From Vibrio pelagius (lineage in GTDB: Bacteria > Pseudomonadota > Gammaproteobacteria > Enterobacterales > Vibrionaceae), in the NCBI RefSeq assembly GCF_024347575.1, contig NZ_AP025504.1, positions 744,001 to 808,000 on the forward strand: a stretch of 64,000 nt of DNA, read 5' to 3'. Below, in pieces: positions 9,089-17,780 of this stretch (positions within the stretch are counted from its first letter, which is position 1; every line of letters starts with the position of its first letter). The notes beneath the pieces are model-generated. The model did not search any database. It was not told the DNA's origin and saw only the letters and a program-made list of their open reading frames with translations. The position numbers were made by a program, and so were the translations under genes.

Positions 9089-9250
9089 ATACCAATCGTA
9101 GTAAATAATTGCTCACCCTAGCTTGTTAAAATGCTCGATAACTGCGTTAGAATTTTTGATTGTAGAATAACTACTTATCGAAAAATGCTGCCTTGTTCTC
9201 AAGCCTTTTTCCTGCGCTATTTTTGATCACTTATTTACTGTGATTGGTAT
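9089..9250. mobile_element. MITE-like 162-bp repeat, copy 1
   Basis: A 162-bp noncoding element with terminal inverted repeats ATACCAATC / GATTGGTAT; the similarity of the ends continues inward (AGTAAATAA at both). A second copy at 19410-19571 differs at only 3 positions and has the same orientation. The last base is also part of the stop codon of the TetR gene (9250-9252). No transposase is encoded, so any movement would be in trans. Confidence 0.8.
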
Positions 9251-9858
9251 TAGCTTTTTACGCCACACCCTTTTATCACCAACTGTGTGATGAATTTAGC
9301 GGCGTCTTCGTAATCTTGGTCATCGAGTTGGTCTTTTTTCATCACACTGCAAATCTGCCAGCCGAAATCAGCATAGGTTTGAGTCGCGGCCCAGATAGTG
9401 AACATCAGGTGATGTGCAGGCACGTCGTCCATCAGACCTTGTGCAGACCAAGTAGCAAACTTGTCGATGATCATCTGGGATTGTTTATAAAGCTCATCAC
9501 CTATCTCTTTTGGTAATACTTTGGCGCCCGACATCACTTCATTGGCAAACACTTTGGAGGCGTGTGGGTGATCACGAGAGATGATTAATTTGGTTTGGAT
9601 GTATTGCGACAGTGCTTCGACAGGATCATCGAGCTCTTCAATTGGACGAGAGGCTTCCAACAAGGGTTGCGTCACCGACTCCAATACCGCGTTGTAGAGT
9701 TTGTCTTTTGAACTGAAGTAATAGAACACGTTAGGCTTTGGAATGTCGGCAGCTTTGGCGATATCAACCATTTTGGTCGCAGCATAACCGTGCATCGCGA
9801 ACTGCTCACACGCCACTTGAATGATTAAGTCTTGGTTCTTCTGCCTGATTTTAGACAT
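9250..9858 (-). CDS. TetR-family regulator, RutR-like
   Basis: A 202-residue TetR-type repressor. The N-terminal helix-turn-helix reads GYAATKMVDIAKAADIPKPN followed by VFYYFSSKDKLYNAVLESV; the rest resembles the YcdC/RutR-type ligand domain, whose best-known member senses uracil. It lies downstream of the glycerate kinase gene in the glyoxylate run with a 132-bp gap, so it may control this island or pyrimidine/purine use. Ligand and targets cannot be read here. The stop codon overlaps the final base of the MITE-like repeat, so the last codons may have been altered by the insertion. Confidence 0.8.
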   Translation of the reverse strand: MSKIRQKNQDLIIQVACEQFAMHGYAATKMVDIAKAADIPKPNVFYYFSSKDKLYNAVLESVTQPLLEASRPIEELDDPVEALSQYIQTKLIISRDHPHASKVFANEVMSGAKVLPKEIGDELYKQSQMIIDKFATWSAQGLMDDVPAHHLMFTIWAATQTYADFGWQICSVMKKDQLDDQDYEDAAKFITQLVIKGCGVKS

Positions 9859-9990
9859 ATCATATCCCTACAACCGATTGATTTAGCTTTAGTGTCCTAC
9901 GATACAAATAACTTTGACCGCCCCTTTATTGTGCATGAGACGGCCAATCGATTGGTTCATATATTTTAATAAATGAGAGGGAGGTTAACT

Positions 9991-11301
9991 TTAAAGTATC
10001 AAAATCGCTCGAAAGTCGTTTACGTTGGTCAGTGTCGGCCCCGTTGTTAGTAGCACATCAACCTTGTCAAAGAAGTCATAACTATTATTAGCATCTAAAT
10101 AAGTTTCCGCTTTCAAAGACAGTGCCTCACTCTGTTGCCACGTATTCGGCGTGATCCAAGCCCCTGCGTTATCTTCAACCCCATCAATACCGTCGGTGTC
10201 CGCCGCCAGTGCGTAGATGTTGTCATGCCCTTTGAGTTCATTGAATAAACTTAACAAAAATTCACAGTTACGCCCGCCTCTACCATTGCCCTTAACGGTT
10301 ACCGTCGTTTCTCCACCTGAAAGTAATACGCAAGGCGTCTTAAAAGGGTGCTGTCGACTAGCCACTTGTTTCGCCAGCGCAGCATGCACCTTAGCGACCT
10401 CCCTCGCTTCGCCCTCAATGCAATCACTTAAAACATACGCAGGAACTCCTAACCCTTCAGCTTCCGCAGCGGCAGACTCTAACGCTGACATCGGGGTCGC
10501 GATAATATGGTGTTCAGCGCTCTTCCAACATGAATCATCAGGTTTGATGGTCTCCGATTCTGGATTATTGAGCCACTCAAATACTGACGTTGGCATATCA
10601 ATTCGATAACGCTCTAAGATGGCGAGTGCATCAAAGCGAGTCGTGGTATCCGGAACGGTTGGACCCGATGCAATCACACTGATGTCATCACCGGGTACAT
10701 CTGAAATGGCCAATGAAACTACTCTTGCAGGATAGGCTGCTTTTGCAAGACGCCCGCCTTTGATTAGCGATAGGTGTTTGCGCACACAATTCATCTCATC
10801 AATTGCTGCGCCAGACTTAAGCAGAGCTTTGTTGATCTGCTGCTTCTCAGCAAGAGTGATATCACCACCGGGTAGACTCAATAGTGCCGAACCTCCGCCT
10901 GACAATAAGCAGATCACTGTGTCATCAGCACTTAAGTTCTTCACCAATTTTAGCATTCGCTGGCTCACCTCTAGCCCCATTTCATCGGGTACTGGGTGCG
11001 CCGCTTCGATGACTTCAATATGCTCACAGGGTGCGGTATGTTCGTAACGAGTGACCACCAGACCTTCAAGCTCTCGAAGTGCGAGATCATGCTTTTTCTT
11101 ATCTCGCCATACAGCTTCTAACTCTGCTGCCATCGACGCAGCCGCTTTACCCGCACCGATCACCACCGTACGTCCAGCCTGATTGGAGGAGCGATAAAAA
11201 ATAGATTCAGAAAGAAAAGGTTCGATGTGGTTTCGCGGTAGCGCTTCATTAACTGCGCTAGAGAAAAGGGTATGTAAAAACTGTTTAGCATCGATGTCCA
11301 T
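9991..11301 (-). CDS. Glycerate 2-kinase (MOFRL / TtuD family)
   Basis: A 436-residue protein with the DUF4147 domain (VVIGAGKAAASMAAELE near residue 45; LSGGGSALLSLPGGDITL near 155) and a C-terminal MOFRL domain (LLSGGETTVTVKGNGRGGRN near 345, and the phrase AADTDGIDG). This family phosphorylates glycerate to 2-phosphoglycerate; older annotations call it hydroxypyruvate reductase TtuD. It follows glxR, whose product is glycerate, so it completes the glyoxylate-to-glycolysis branch. The gap to glxR is 276 bp with a strong hairpin, so its expression may be partly separate. Confidence 0.87.
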   Translation of the reverse strand: MDIDAKQFLHTLFSSAVNEALPRNHIEPFLSESIFYRSSNQAGRTVVIGAGKAAASMAAELEAVWRDKKKHDLALRELEGLVVTRYEHTAPCEHIEVIEAAHPVPDEMGLEVSQRMLKLVKNLSADDTVICLLSGGGSALLSLPGGDITLAEKQQINKALLKSGAAIDEMNCVRKHLSLIKGGRLAKAAYPARVVSLAISDVPGDDISVIASGPTVPDTTTRFDALAILERYRIDMPTSVFEWLNNPESETIKPDDSCWKSAEHHIIATPMSALESAAAEAEGLGVPAYVLSDCIEGEAREVAKVHAALAKQVASRQHPFKTPCVLLSGGETTVTVKGNGRGGRNCEFLLSLFNELKGHDNIYALAADTDGIDGVEDNAGAWITPNTWQQSEALSLKAETYLDANNSYDFFDKVDVLLTTGPTLTNVNDFRAILIL

Positions 11302-11577
11302 CAGCCACTCCTTAGTCGACGGAATAAAAAAAGAACCCTAATACAAGGACACAGGTGCCTGCTAAGAAATAAGTTGGAAAGGAACAACTTCAACCTCTGC
11401 CTTATATTAGGAACGCGCATAAAAGGAGACGAAACTACGCGATTTATAAACAAACTGCTTGAGCCTGTGGGGTCGGCCACCCACCCTGGAGAAGTGGCAG
11501 CCTAAGTTCGTTACTCTGGTTTCATGAACCATGCATTCAATACCAGAGTAACGAATAGATTTACCCTAGATCGGGTA
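11302..11577. other. glxR-to-glycerate-kinase spacer with hairpin and G-rich stretch
   Basis: The largest gap inside the minus-strand glyoxylate run. It holds a 14-bp perfect inverted repeat near the glxR stop and, on the minus strand, a G-rich tract (complement of about 11471-11500), then a typical ribosome site for the kinase gene. No small gene was found. Confidence 0.4.
11507..11555 (-). repeat. 14-bp hairpin downstream of glxR
   Basis: TTCGTTACTCTGGT and ACCAGAGTAACGAA pair perfectly around a 21-base loop, 22 bp after the glxR stop. No U-run follows on the minus strand, so it looks more like an RNA-stabilising or processing structure than an intrinsic terminator. Confidence 0.6.
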
Positions 11578-12474
11578 CTATCGGATTGAGTGATCCGAGC
11601 GTTTTTCAATGGCTTGAATGAGTGCTGAGTGATCCCAACCTTCACCGCCCATATCAGCACACTCACCAAACAGTTGTTGAGCCGTCGCCGTATTCGGTAG
11701 TGATACACCTAATTCTTCGGCGCCAGTCAGTGCAAGGTTAAGGTCTTTCTGATGCAGCGAGATTCTAAATCCTGGGTCAAAGGTTCCTTCCACCATACGC
11801 TCACCATGCACTTCCAAGATCTTAGAGTTAGCAAAACCACCCAACAGCGCCTGACGCACGCGAGCAGGATCGGCCCCCGCTTTAGAGGCAAATACCAGTG
11901 CCTCAGAGACAGCTTCAATGTTTAACGCTACGATAATTTGGTTAGCGACTTTACACGTTTGGCCTGCGCCATTATCGCCAACCAAGGTAATGTTCTTGCC
12001 CATCACTTCAAATAGAGGACGCGCCTTATCAAAAGCAGCCTGTTCACCACCAACCATGATGGTCAGTGTTGCATTGATAGCACCCACTTCTCCCCCTGAT
12101 ACCGGAGCATCAAGATAGGACGCACCGCCTTCGTTAATGCGAGCTGCGATCGCTTTGGTGGCGATAGGAGAAATTGAACTCATATCAATCACCAGCTTTC
12201 CAGCCGCACCACCTGCAGTAAGGCCTTGCTCTACGCCGTTGTCACCAAACAGAACATCTTCAACTTGAGGTGTGTTTGGCACCATTAGAATGATCACATC
12301 GGCCTGCTCTGCCACTTCCGCAGGTGAGTGGTAAACCGTTGCACCAGCAGCGACAAGATCAGCAGGTGCTGGGTTGAAATGGTCTGAAAGAAGGATTTCG
12401 TGGCCAGCTTTTTGAAGGTTGCTCGCCATTGGTTTGCCCATGATACCTGTACCAATAAATGCAATTTTAGACAT
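11578..12474 (-). CDS. glxR: 2-hydroxy-3-oxopropionate (tartronate semialdehyde) reductase
   Basis: A 298-residue beta-hydroxyacid dehydrogenase. The Rossmann motif IAFIGTGIMGKPMASNLQKA opens the protein, the substrate loop is LDAPVSGGEVGA near residue 122, and the catalytic Lys lies in AGQTCKVANQIIVALN near residue 171. It reduces tartronate semialdehyde, made by Gcl, to D-glycerate with NAD(P)H. It starts 37 bp after hyi with an AAGGAGAAC ribosome site. GarR is the close paralogue name; the Gcl/Hyi context favours GlxR. Confidence 0.93.
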   Translation of the reverse strand: MSKIAFIGTGIMGKPMASNLQKAGHEILLSDHFNPAPADLVAAGATVYHSPAEVAEQADVIILMVPNTPQVEDVLFGDNGVEQGLTAGGAAGKLVIDMSSISPIATKAIAARINEGGASYLDAPVSGGEVGAINATLTIMVGGEQAAFDKARPLFEVMGKNITLVGDNGAGQTCKVANQIIVALNIEAVSEALVFASKAGADPARVRQALLGGFANSKILEVHGERMVEGTFDPGFRISLHQKDLNLALTGAEELGVSLPNTATAQQLFGECADMGGEGWDHSALIQAIEKRSDHSIR

Positions 12475-12511
12475 GTTGTTCTCCTTAACGTTTTAAGATA
12501 ACCAGACGCAA

Positions 12512-13288
12512 TTAACGGTACTGGTGCAGCCAACCAAGGCCTTCTGTAGTGGTCGTTTTCGGTTTGTACTCACAGCCCACCCAACCTTGGTAGCCCAATT
12601 CATCTAGGTAGTTGAGCACAAATGGGTAGTTGACCTCCCCCGTTCCCGGCTCATGACGACCTGGATTGTCAGCCAATTGGACGTGAGCTATCTGACCAAT
12701 GTTCTGCTGCATAGTTGGCGTAAGATCGCCTTCCATGATCTGCATGTGGTAGATGTCGTATTGAATCGAGAGGTTGTCGCTCCCGACTTCTTTAATGATC
12801 GCTTTCGCCTGTTCCGTGGTGTTGAGGAAGAAGCCCGGAATGTCGCGCGTGTTGATCGCTTCAATCACTAAACTTATTCCTTCAGCCGCCAGTGCGTTTG
12901 CCGCATAGTGAAGGTTAATCACAAACGCAGAGTGCGCATCTTGCGGAGTCACCCCTTGCGGCACAATTCCCGCTAAGCAGTTCACCTGTTTGCAACCTAG
13001 CGCTTTGGCGTACTCTATTGCTTTCGGCACGCCCGCTTGAAACTCTTCAACTCTTGCAGGGTCAACCGCAATACCTCGGTCACCCGCCTCCCAATCACCA
13101 GCCGGCAAGTTAAACAGCACCTGTTCTAGGTTGTTCTCAACCAACTTCTGTTTGATCGCTTGCGCGTCAAAAGCATATGGGAATAGATATTCGACGCCTT
13201 GAAACCCTGCATCGGCAGCCGCTTCAAAACGATCCATAAAATCCACTTCAGTGAATAACATTGACAAATTAGCCGCAAATTTCGCCAT
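12512..13288 (-). CDS. hyi: Hydroxypyruvate isomerase
   Basis: A 258-residue TIM-barrel isomerase of the AP-endonuclease-2 superfamily. Recognised segments are the N-terminal FAANLSMLFTEVDFMDRFEA, FQGVEYLFPY, LVIEAINTRDIPGFFLN (metal Glu), QYDIYHMQIMEGDL and IAHVQLADNPGRHEPGTGE. It interconverts hydroxypyruvate and tartronate semialdehyde. Between gcl and glxR, as in the classical glyoxylate operon of Escherichia coli. Confidence 0.95.
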   Translation of the reverse strand: MAKFAANLSMLFTEVDFMDRFEAAADAGFQGVEYLFPYAFDAQAIKQKLVENNLEQVLFNLPAGDWEAGDRGIAVDPARVEEFQAGVPKAIEYAKALGCKQVNCLAGIVPQGVTPQDAHSAFVINLHYAANALAAEGISLVIEAINTRDIPGFFLNTTEQAKAIIKEVGSDNLSIQYDIYHMQIMEGDLTPTMQQNIGQIAHVQLADNPGRHEPGTGEVNYPFVLNYLDELGYQGWVGCEYKPKTTTTEGLGWLHQYR

Positions 13289-13377
13289 GACTCTGTCCTT
13301 CTTATCTGTATTCTTTGGGCACTAAGCCTGTGCCCATTGACGTTCCGTTAAGCGACTATCGGCTTAACGGAAACACA

Positions 13378-15150
13378 TTATTTGTGCGCAAGCGCGGTCG
13401 GCGCGTCTTCGTGAGTCTCCGCTAGCGGCTCAAACTCGTTGATGGCATTGATCTCAACACCCATCGAAATGTTGGTCACTCGCTCAAGAATCAATTCAAC
13501 AACGACTGGCACTTTATGCTTGTTCATAAGCGCTTTAGCTTGTTCAAACGCCGGCGCAATTTGCTCTGGCTCGCGTACTCGAATCGCCTTACAGCCCAAG
13601 CCTTCTACAACGGCAACATGGTCTACACCGTAGCCTTCAAGCTCTGGCGCATTCTGGTTATCAAATGCCAGCTGTACACAGTAATCGATATCAAACTGAC
13701 GTTGAGCTTGACGAATCAGACCTAGGTAAGAGTTGTTCACCAGTACATGGATATAAGGCAGATTAAACTGTGCACCTACCGCCAACTCTTCAATCATGAA
13801 TTGGAAATCGTAGTCACCGGAGATAGCCACGATGTCACGATTTGGATCAGCAGCTCGAACACCTAACGCAGCAGGGGTTGTCCAACCTAGCGGGCCAGCC
13901 TGACCACAGTTGATCCAGTGGCGCGGTTTGTACACATGAAGGAACTGAGCCGCAGCAATCTGCGAAAGACCTATCGTACTCACGTAACAGGTGTCGCGGC
14001 CAAAAGCTTTGTTCATCTCTTCATAAACACGCATTGGCTTCATCGGTGCTTCTTCGAAATTGGTTTTGCGTAGCATGGTCGCCTTACGCTGCTGACATTC
14101 CCCCGCCCAATCGCTTCTATTTGGCAACTTGCCTGCGTCGCGCCACTCTCGAGCGACTTCAACCATCAGCTCTAGTGCAGATTTAGCGTCAGAAACAATG
14201 CCTAGATCTGGGCAGAACACTCGACCAATTTGAGTTGGTTCAATATCAACATGCACGAATTTTCGACCTTCAGTGTACACATCCACAGAGCCGGTATGAC
14301 GGTTTGCCCAGCGGTTACCAACACCGAATACAAAATCCGAATTCAACATAGTTTCATTACCGTAACGGTGGGAGGTTTGTAGCCCTACCATACCGGCCAT
14401 TAATTCATGGTCGTCTGGAATCGAGCCCCAACCCATCAGCGTTGGTATAACAGGAACACCAGTGATCTCTGCAAACTGCTGAAGAAGTTCAGAGGCACCC
14501 GCGTTGATCACGCCGCCACCAGAAACAATCAATGGCTTCTCCGCTTCCGCCATCATTGCGAGTGCTTTCTCGATTTGTTGTCTGGTTGCCGTTGGCTTGT
14601 AAGGCTCTAGCGGTTCATAAGAGTCAATATCGAACTCAATTTCCGCCAACTGAACATCTAACGGCAAATCAATAAGAACTGGACCCGGTCGACCAGAACG
14701 CATCAAATGAAAGGCTTTTTGAAACGCGCGAGGCACTTGGGCGGGTTCGAGTACCGTCGTCGCCCACTTAGTGACAGGCTGAGCGATCGATTCAATATCT
14801 ACCGCTTGAAAGTCCTCTTTGTGTAGCCTAGCTCGCGGAGCCTGACCTGTAATACATAAGATAGGAATAGAGTCAGCCGAGGCTGAATATAGACCGGTAA
14901 TCATGTCCGTTCCCGCTGGGCCAGAAGTACCGATACAGACACCAATATTATCCTGATTGGTGCGAGTATATCCTTCTGCCATATGCGAAGCGCCTTCGAC
15001 ATGACGAGCTAGAACGTGATCAATACCACCAAGCTTTTTCATCGCCGCATACATAGGGTTAATTGCTGCGCCCGGAACACCAAATGCGATGTCTACTCCT
15101 TCACGTTTAAGCACTTCAACCGCTGCTTCAATCGCTTTCATAATTGCCAT
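13378..15150 (-). CDS. gcl: Glyoxylate carboligase
   Basis: A 590-residue thiamin-diphosphate enzyme that joins two glyoxylates into tartronate semialdehyde and carbon dioxide. [16 protein letters not shown], then [38 protein letters not shown] and the C-terminal [15 protein letters not shown] diphosphate motif are present. The usual catalytic Glu of ThDP enzymes is replaced by Val51 in RHVEGA, which is diagnostic for glyoxylate carboligase. Length equals that of the E. coli enzyme within a few residues. First gene of the minus-strand glyoxylate run; a GTATAC palindrome lies 18 bp before its start. Confidence 0.97.
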   Translation of the reverse strand: MAIMKAIEAAVEVLKREGVDIAFGVPGAAINPMYAAMKKLGGIDHVLARHVEGASHMAEGYTRTNQDNIGVCIGTSGPAGTDMITGLYSASADSIPILCITGQAPRARLHKEDFQAVDIESIAQPVTKWATTVLEPAQVPRAFQKAFHLMRSGRPGPVLIDLPLDVQLAEIEFDIDSYEPLEPYKPTATRQQIEKALAMMAEAEKPLIVSGGGVINAGASELLQQFAEITGVPVIPTLMGWGSIPDDHELMAGMVGLQTSHRYGNETMLNSDFVFGVGNRWANRHTGSVDVYTEGRKFVHVDIEPTQIGRVFCPDLGIVSDAKSALELMVEVAREWRDAGKLPNRSDWAGECQQRKATMLRKTNFEEAPMKPMRVYEEMNKAFGRDTCYVSTIGLSQIAAAQFLHVYKPRHWINCGQAGPLGWTTPAALGVRAADPNRDIVAISGDYDFQFMIEELAVGAQFNLPYIHVLVNNSYLGLIRQAQRQFDIDYCVQLAFDNQNAPELEGYGVDHVAVVEGLGCKAIRVREPEQIAPAFEQAKALMNKHKVPVVVELILERVTNISMGVEINAINEFEPLAETHEDAPTALAHK

Positions 15151-15167
15151 TCGAACCTCCAGTTCAG

Positions 15168-15179
15168 ATTGTATACAAT
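15168..15179. promoter_or_regulatory. GTATAC palindrome at the gcl start
   Basis: ATTGTATACAAT, identical to the site at 3617-3628, lies 18-29 bp upstream of the gcl start codon, where a bound protein would block transcription or early elongation. Confidence 0.6.
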
Positions 15180-15314
15180 TAAATAAACTTTTGTGTACTA
15201 TGAGCCATTCTCAGCATTTATCAAGTCCGATCTGAAACATTTTTGTTACATCAAACGCGCGTTTTAAGTGAGCACTAACCCCGAAAAGCTTACAATTCAT
15301 TGCTTTACATAAAA

Positions 15315-15332
15315 TATCTTTACATAAAAATA
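15315..15332. promoter_or_regulatory. MarR-type operator candidate between gcl and aceB
   Basis: TATCTTTACATAAAAATA has half sites TATCTT and AAAATA, one mismatch from a perfect 18-bp palindrome, and matches the boxes at 3633-3650 and 18365-18382. Confidence 0.45.
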
Positions 15333-15338
15333 AATTAC

Positions 15339-15358
15339 AATTATCTCGAATGATAATT
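15339..15358. promoter_or_regulatory. Second inverted repeat between gcl and aceB
   Basis: AATTATC and GATAATT flank six bases (TCGAAT). It is distinct from the two motif families that recur in the island. The binding protein is unknown. Confidence 0.3.
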
Positions 15359-15420
15359 AAATGTTAAATAGGCTTTGATTGTTTACAGTTTTTGCCATAT
15401 AAATAAACTTAAAAATAGAA

Positions 15421-15434
15421 TTTTGTATACAAAA
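15421..15434. promoter_or_regulatory. GTATAC palindrome at the aceB start
   Basis: TTTTGTATACAAAA is a perfect 14-bp palindrome 30 bp before the aceB ATG, sharing the TTGTATACAA-like core with the other three sites. Confidence 0.6.
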
Positions 15435-15464
15435 TGACATCGTATTGTTCAAAGGAGACAGACA

Positions 15465-17087
15465 ATGATGAATGACGTAAAAGAGAGAGAAGAGGCTTTG
15501 TGTATGCAGGTACTTGGCAATATGGACAACGCTGAGTACAAAAAGATCCTGTCTAAAGATGCTTTGATCTTCTTAGAAGCACTGATGAAAAAGTTTGGAG
15601 AGCGCCGTCAAAACCTGCTAACTGACCGCGAAGCTAAACAAGCCCAATTCGATGCGGGTGCATTGCCTGATTTCAGAGACGATACGGCAGCGATTCGTGA
15701 CGACAAAACGTGGAAGGTCGCGACACCGCCACCAGAACTATTAGACCGCCGCGTTGAAATCACCGGTCCTATTGAACGTAAGATGGTCATCAATGCGCTT
15801 AACTCCGGCGCTAAAGTTTTCATGTGTTGCTTTGAAGACGCTTCATCTCCGACTTGGGAGAACATGGTCGACGGTCAAATCAACCTTAGAGATGCCAACC
15901 TTGGCACCATCAGTTACTACGATGAAAAGAAGCAGAAGAACTACCAACTGGTGAATAACCCTGCGCTGTTGATCGCGCGACCACGTGGTATTCACCTGCC
16001 AGAGCAGTCTATCCAGTTTAACAACCAACCTATAGCTGGCTGCTTAATGGACTTTGCTCTCTACTTTTTCCATAACTATCACTCACGTGCAGAACAAGGT
16101 TTAGGTGTGTACTACTACATTCCAAAGCTTGAAAGCATGGAAGAAGCACAATGGTGGGACGATATCTTCAGCTTCACCGAGCAATATTTCAAAGTACCAA
16201 AAGGCACGATTCGAGCAACAGTACTGATAGAAACACTTCCAGCTGTATTCCAAATGGATGAGATTCTTTATGCGATGCGTGACCACATTGTTGCAATGAA
16301 CTGTGGCCGTTGGGACTACATTTTCAGCTACATCAAAACATTAAAGAACCACCAAGACCGTATTCTGCCTGATCGTCACGGTATCGGTATGGATCAAGAG
16401 TTTCTTAACGCCTACAGCCAACTGCTAGTGAGAACCTGTCATGCTCGTGGCGCGCTGGCGATGGGCGGCATGTCGGCATTTATCCCAGCGAAAGATCCTG
16501 CAGAGATGGAGCGCGTTACCGCCAAGGTTATTGAAGACAAGCAGCGAGAATCTAAAAACGGTCATGACGGGACTTGGGTCGCGCACCCAGCATTGGTTGA
16601 CCTTGCAATGTCAGAATTTGACAAACATCTAGATGGTAAGGTCAACCAAATCGACTTCCAAAGCCCACAACATGAGATCAGTGCAGAGCTTCTGCTGAAG
16701 CCTTGTGAGGGAACCCGCGACGAAGCAGGCGTGCGTAAGAACATTCGTATCGCTCTCTACTACATCGAAGCATGGATTCAAGGCCATGGTTGCGTGCCAA
16801 TTTATGGACTGATGGAAGACGCTGCTACGGCTGAGATCTCTAGAGCCAATATTTGGCAATGGATTCACCACGGCGTCACGTTAGACGACGGCCAAACCTT
16901 TACTAAAGAACTCTTCCACTCTTGGCTATACCAAGAGTTAGACACCATTAAACAAGAAGTCGGAGAAGCTCGCTATGCTGCAGGTCGATTCGAAGAGACA
17001 GCCGATCTCTTCTATCAACTGTCTACAGCAGAAGCGTTCGCCGCCTTCCTAACTTTACCCAGCTATGGGCTACTGCAAGCGTCTTGA
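15465..17087 (+). CDS. aceB: Malate synthase A
   Basis: A 540-residue malate synthase of the A form, which condenses glyoxylate with acetyl-CoA. Seen are KVFMCCFEDASSPTWENMVD near residue 110, LIARPRGIHLPE, IRATVLIETLPAVFQMDEIL, and YGLMEDAATAEISRANIWQW in the C-terminal domain. The ATG at 15465 follows AAAGGAGACAGACA. It diverges from gcl instead of lying with aceA, so here it serves glyoxylate from allantoin; a second malate synthase elsewhere may serve the glyoxylate shunt. Both uses of glyoxylate are thus under one control region. Confidence 0.95.
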   Translation: MMNDVKEREEALCMQVLGNMDNAEYKKILSKDALIFLEALMKKFGERRQNLLTDREAKQAQFDAGALPDFRDDTAAIRDDKTWKVATPPPELLDRRVEITGPIERKMVINALNSGAKVFMCCFEDASSPTWENMVDGQINLRDANLGTISYYDEKKQKNYQLVNNPALLIARPRGIHLPEQSIQFNNQPIAGCLMDFALYFFHNYHSRAEQGLGVYYYIPKLESMEEAQWWDDIFSFTEQYFKVPKGTIRATVLIETLPAVFQMDEILYAMRDHIVAMNCGRWDYIFSYIKTLKNHQDRILPDRHGIGMDQEFLNAYSQLLVRTCHARGALAMGGMSAFIPAKDPAEMERVTAKVIEDKQRESKNGHDGTWVAHPALVDLAMSEFDKHLDGKVNQIDFQSPQHEISAELLLKPCEGTRDEAGVRKNIRIALYYIEAWIQGHGCVPIYGLMEDAATAEISRANIWQWIHHGVTLDDGQTFTKELFHSWLYQELDTIKQEVGEARYAAGRFEETADLFYQLSTAEAFAAFLTLPSYGLLQAS

Positions 17088-17099
17088 CCTGACGCCTGA

Positions 17100-17151
17100 C
17101 CAGCTTGAACTTGTGTCGCTTTAATTCTTAAGCGAATCGGGAACAAGCTGG
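17100..17151 (+). repeat. Two-part hairpin between aceB and the glcG-like gene
   Basis: CCAGCTTG pairs with CAAGCTGG, and inside it TCGCTT pairs with AAGCGA. Only a short TTT follows, so it is at most a weak terminator and may tune expression of the downstream gene. Confidence 0.4.
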
Positions 17152-17179
17152 TTTAAGCCCCTGAAAAACAGGAGATAAC

Positions 17180-17620
17180 ATGGGAAGTTTGACTCTACAA
17201 CAAGCGTTAACCATCATAGATGGAACCTTTAAAGCAGGCAGAAAGATCCATACTGAGCCGCTAACCGTTGCGGTTTTAGACAGCGGCGGCAAGCTCATCT
17301 CTCTGCAACGTCAGGATGGCTCTAGCATGATGCGACCAGACATCGCCATTGCTAAAGCTTGGGGAGCGCTCGCACTCGGTTGCTCTTCTAGAAAACTCGC
17401 CCAAGATGCTGATAACAGACCAGCATTTATCTCCGCAGTCAACGTGCTCGCACACGGAAACATGGTGCCTGTACCAGGGGGTCTACTCATTAGAGATAAA
17501 GATAGAACCGTACTCGGTGCCATTGGCGTCAGTGGTGATATCTCAGATATCGACGAAAGCTGCGCGATTAATGGAATTGGCTGTGCAGACCTTTACAGCG
17601 ATGAGATGCTGCAAGCCTAA
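17180..17620 (+). CDS. GlcG/HbpS family protein (DUF336)
   Basis: A 146-residue member of the heme-degrading/HbpS-GlcG family, with LTVAVLDSGGKLISLQRQDG, IAKAWGALALGCSSRKLA, VPGGLLIRDKDRTVLGAIGV and SGDISDIDESCAINGI. The molecular role of GlcG is not settled, but such genes often sit beside glycolate/glyoxylate genes. Here it follows aceB after 92 bp with ACAGGAGATAAC before the ATG, so it is likely co-transcribed and part of glyoxylate or short 2-oxoacid metabolism. No signal peptide is seen. Confidence 0.8.
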   Translation: MGSLTLQQALTIIDGTFKAGRKIHTEPLTVAVLDSGGKLISLQRQDGSSMMRPDIAIAKAWGALALGCSSRKLAQDADNRPAFISAVNVLAHGNMVPVPGGLLIRDKDRTVLGAIGVSGDISDIDESCAINGIGCADLYSDEMLQA

Positions 17621-17663
17621 TGGCATTCTGACTTACCTTTAAACGGGTATCTACAATCAATAA

Positions 17664-17692
17664 AAAAACCGAAGCACTGAGCTTCGGTTTTT
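17664..17692. terminator. Terminator between the glcG-like gene and marR
   Basis: An 11-bp stem (AAAAACCGAAG / CTTCGGTTTTT) with a 7-base loop, flanked by A and T runs, able to end transcription from both convergent genes. Confidence 0.85.
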
Positions 17693-17780
17693 CGTTTTAA
17701 CTTGGCGGCACTTATTAAACACCAATAGCTAAACGGTTATAAATAGTTAAACGGCCATCAATAGTGAAGCGCCAAAGAAC

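Larger units (their letters stand above)
15151..15464. other. Divergent control region between gcl and aceB
   Basis: A strongly AT-rich 314-bp gap without genes. It has GTATAC palindromes next to both start codons (15168-15179 and 15421-15434), a MarR-like inverted repeat (15315-15332) overlapping a 15-bp-period direct repeat of CTTTACATAAAA, and a separate inverted repeat AATTATC-N6-GATAATT (15339-15358). Confidence 0.6.
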
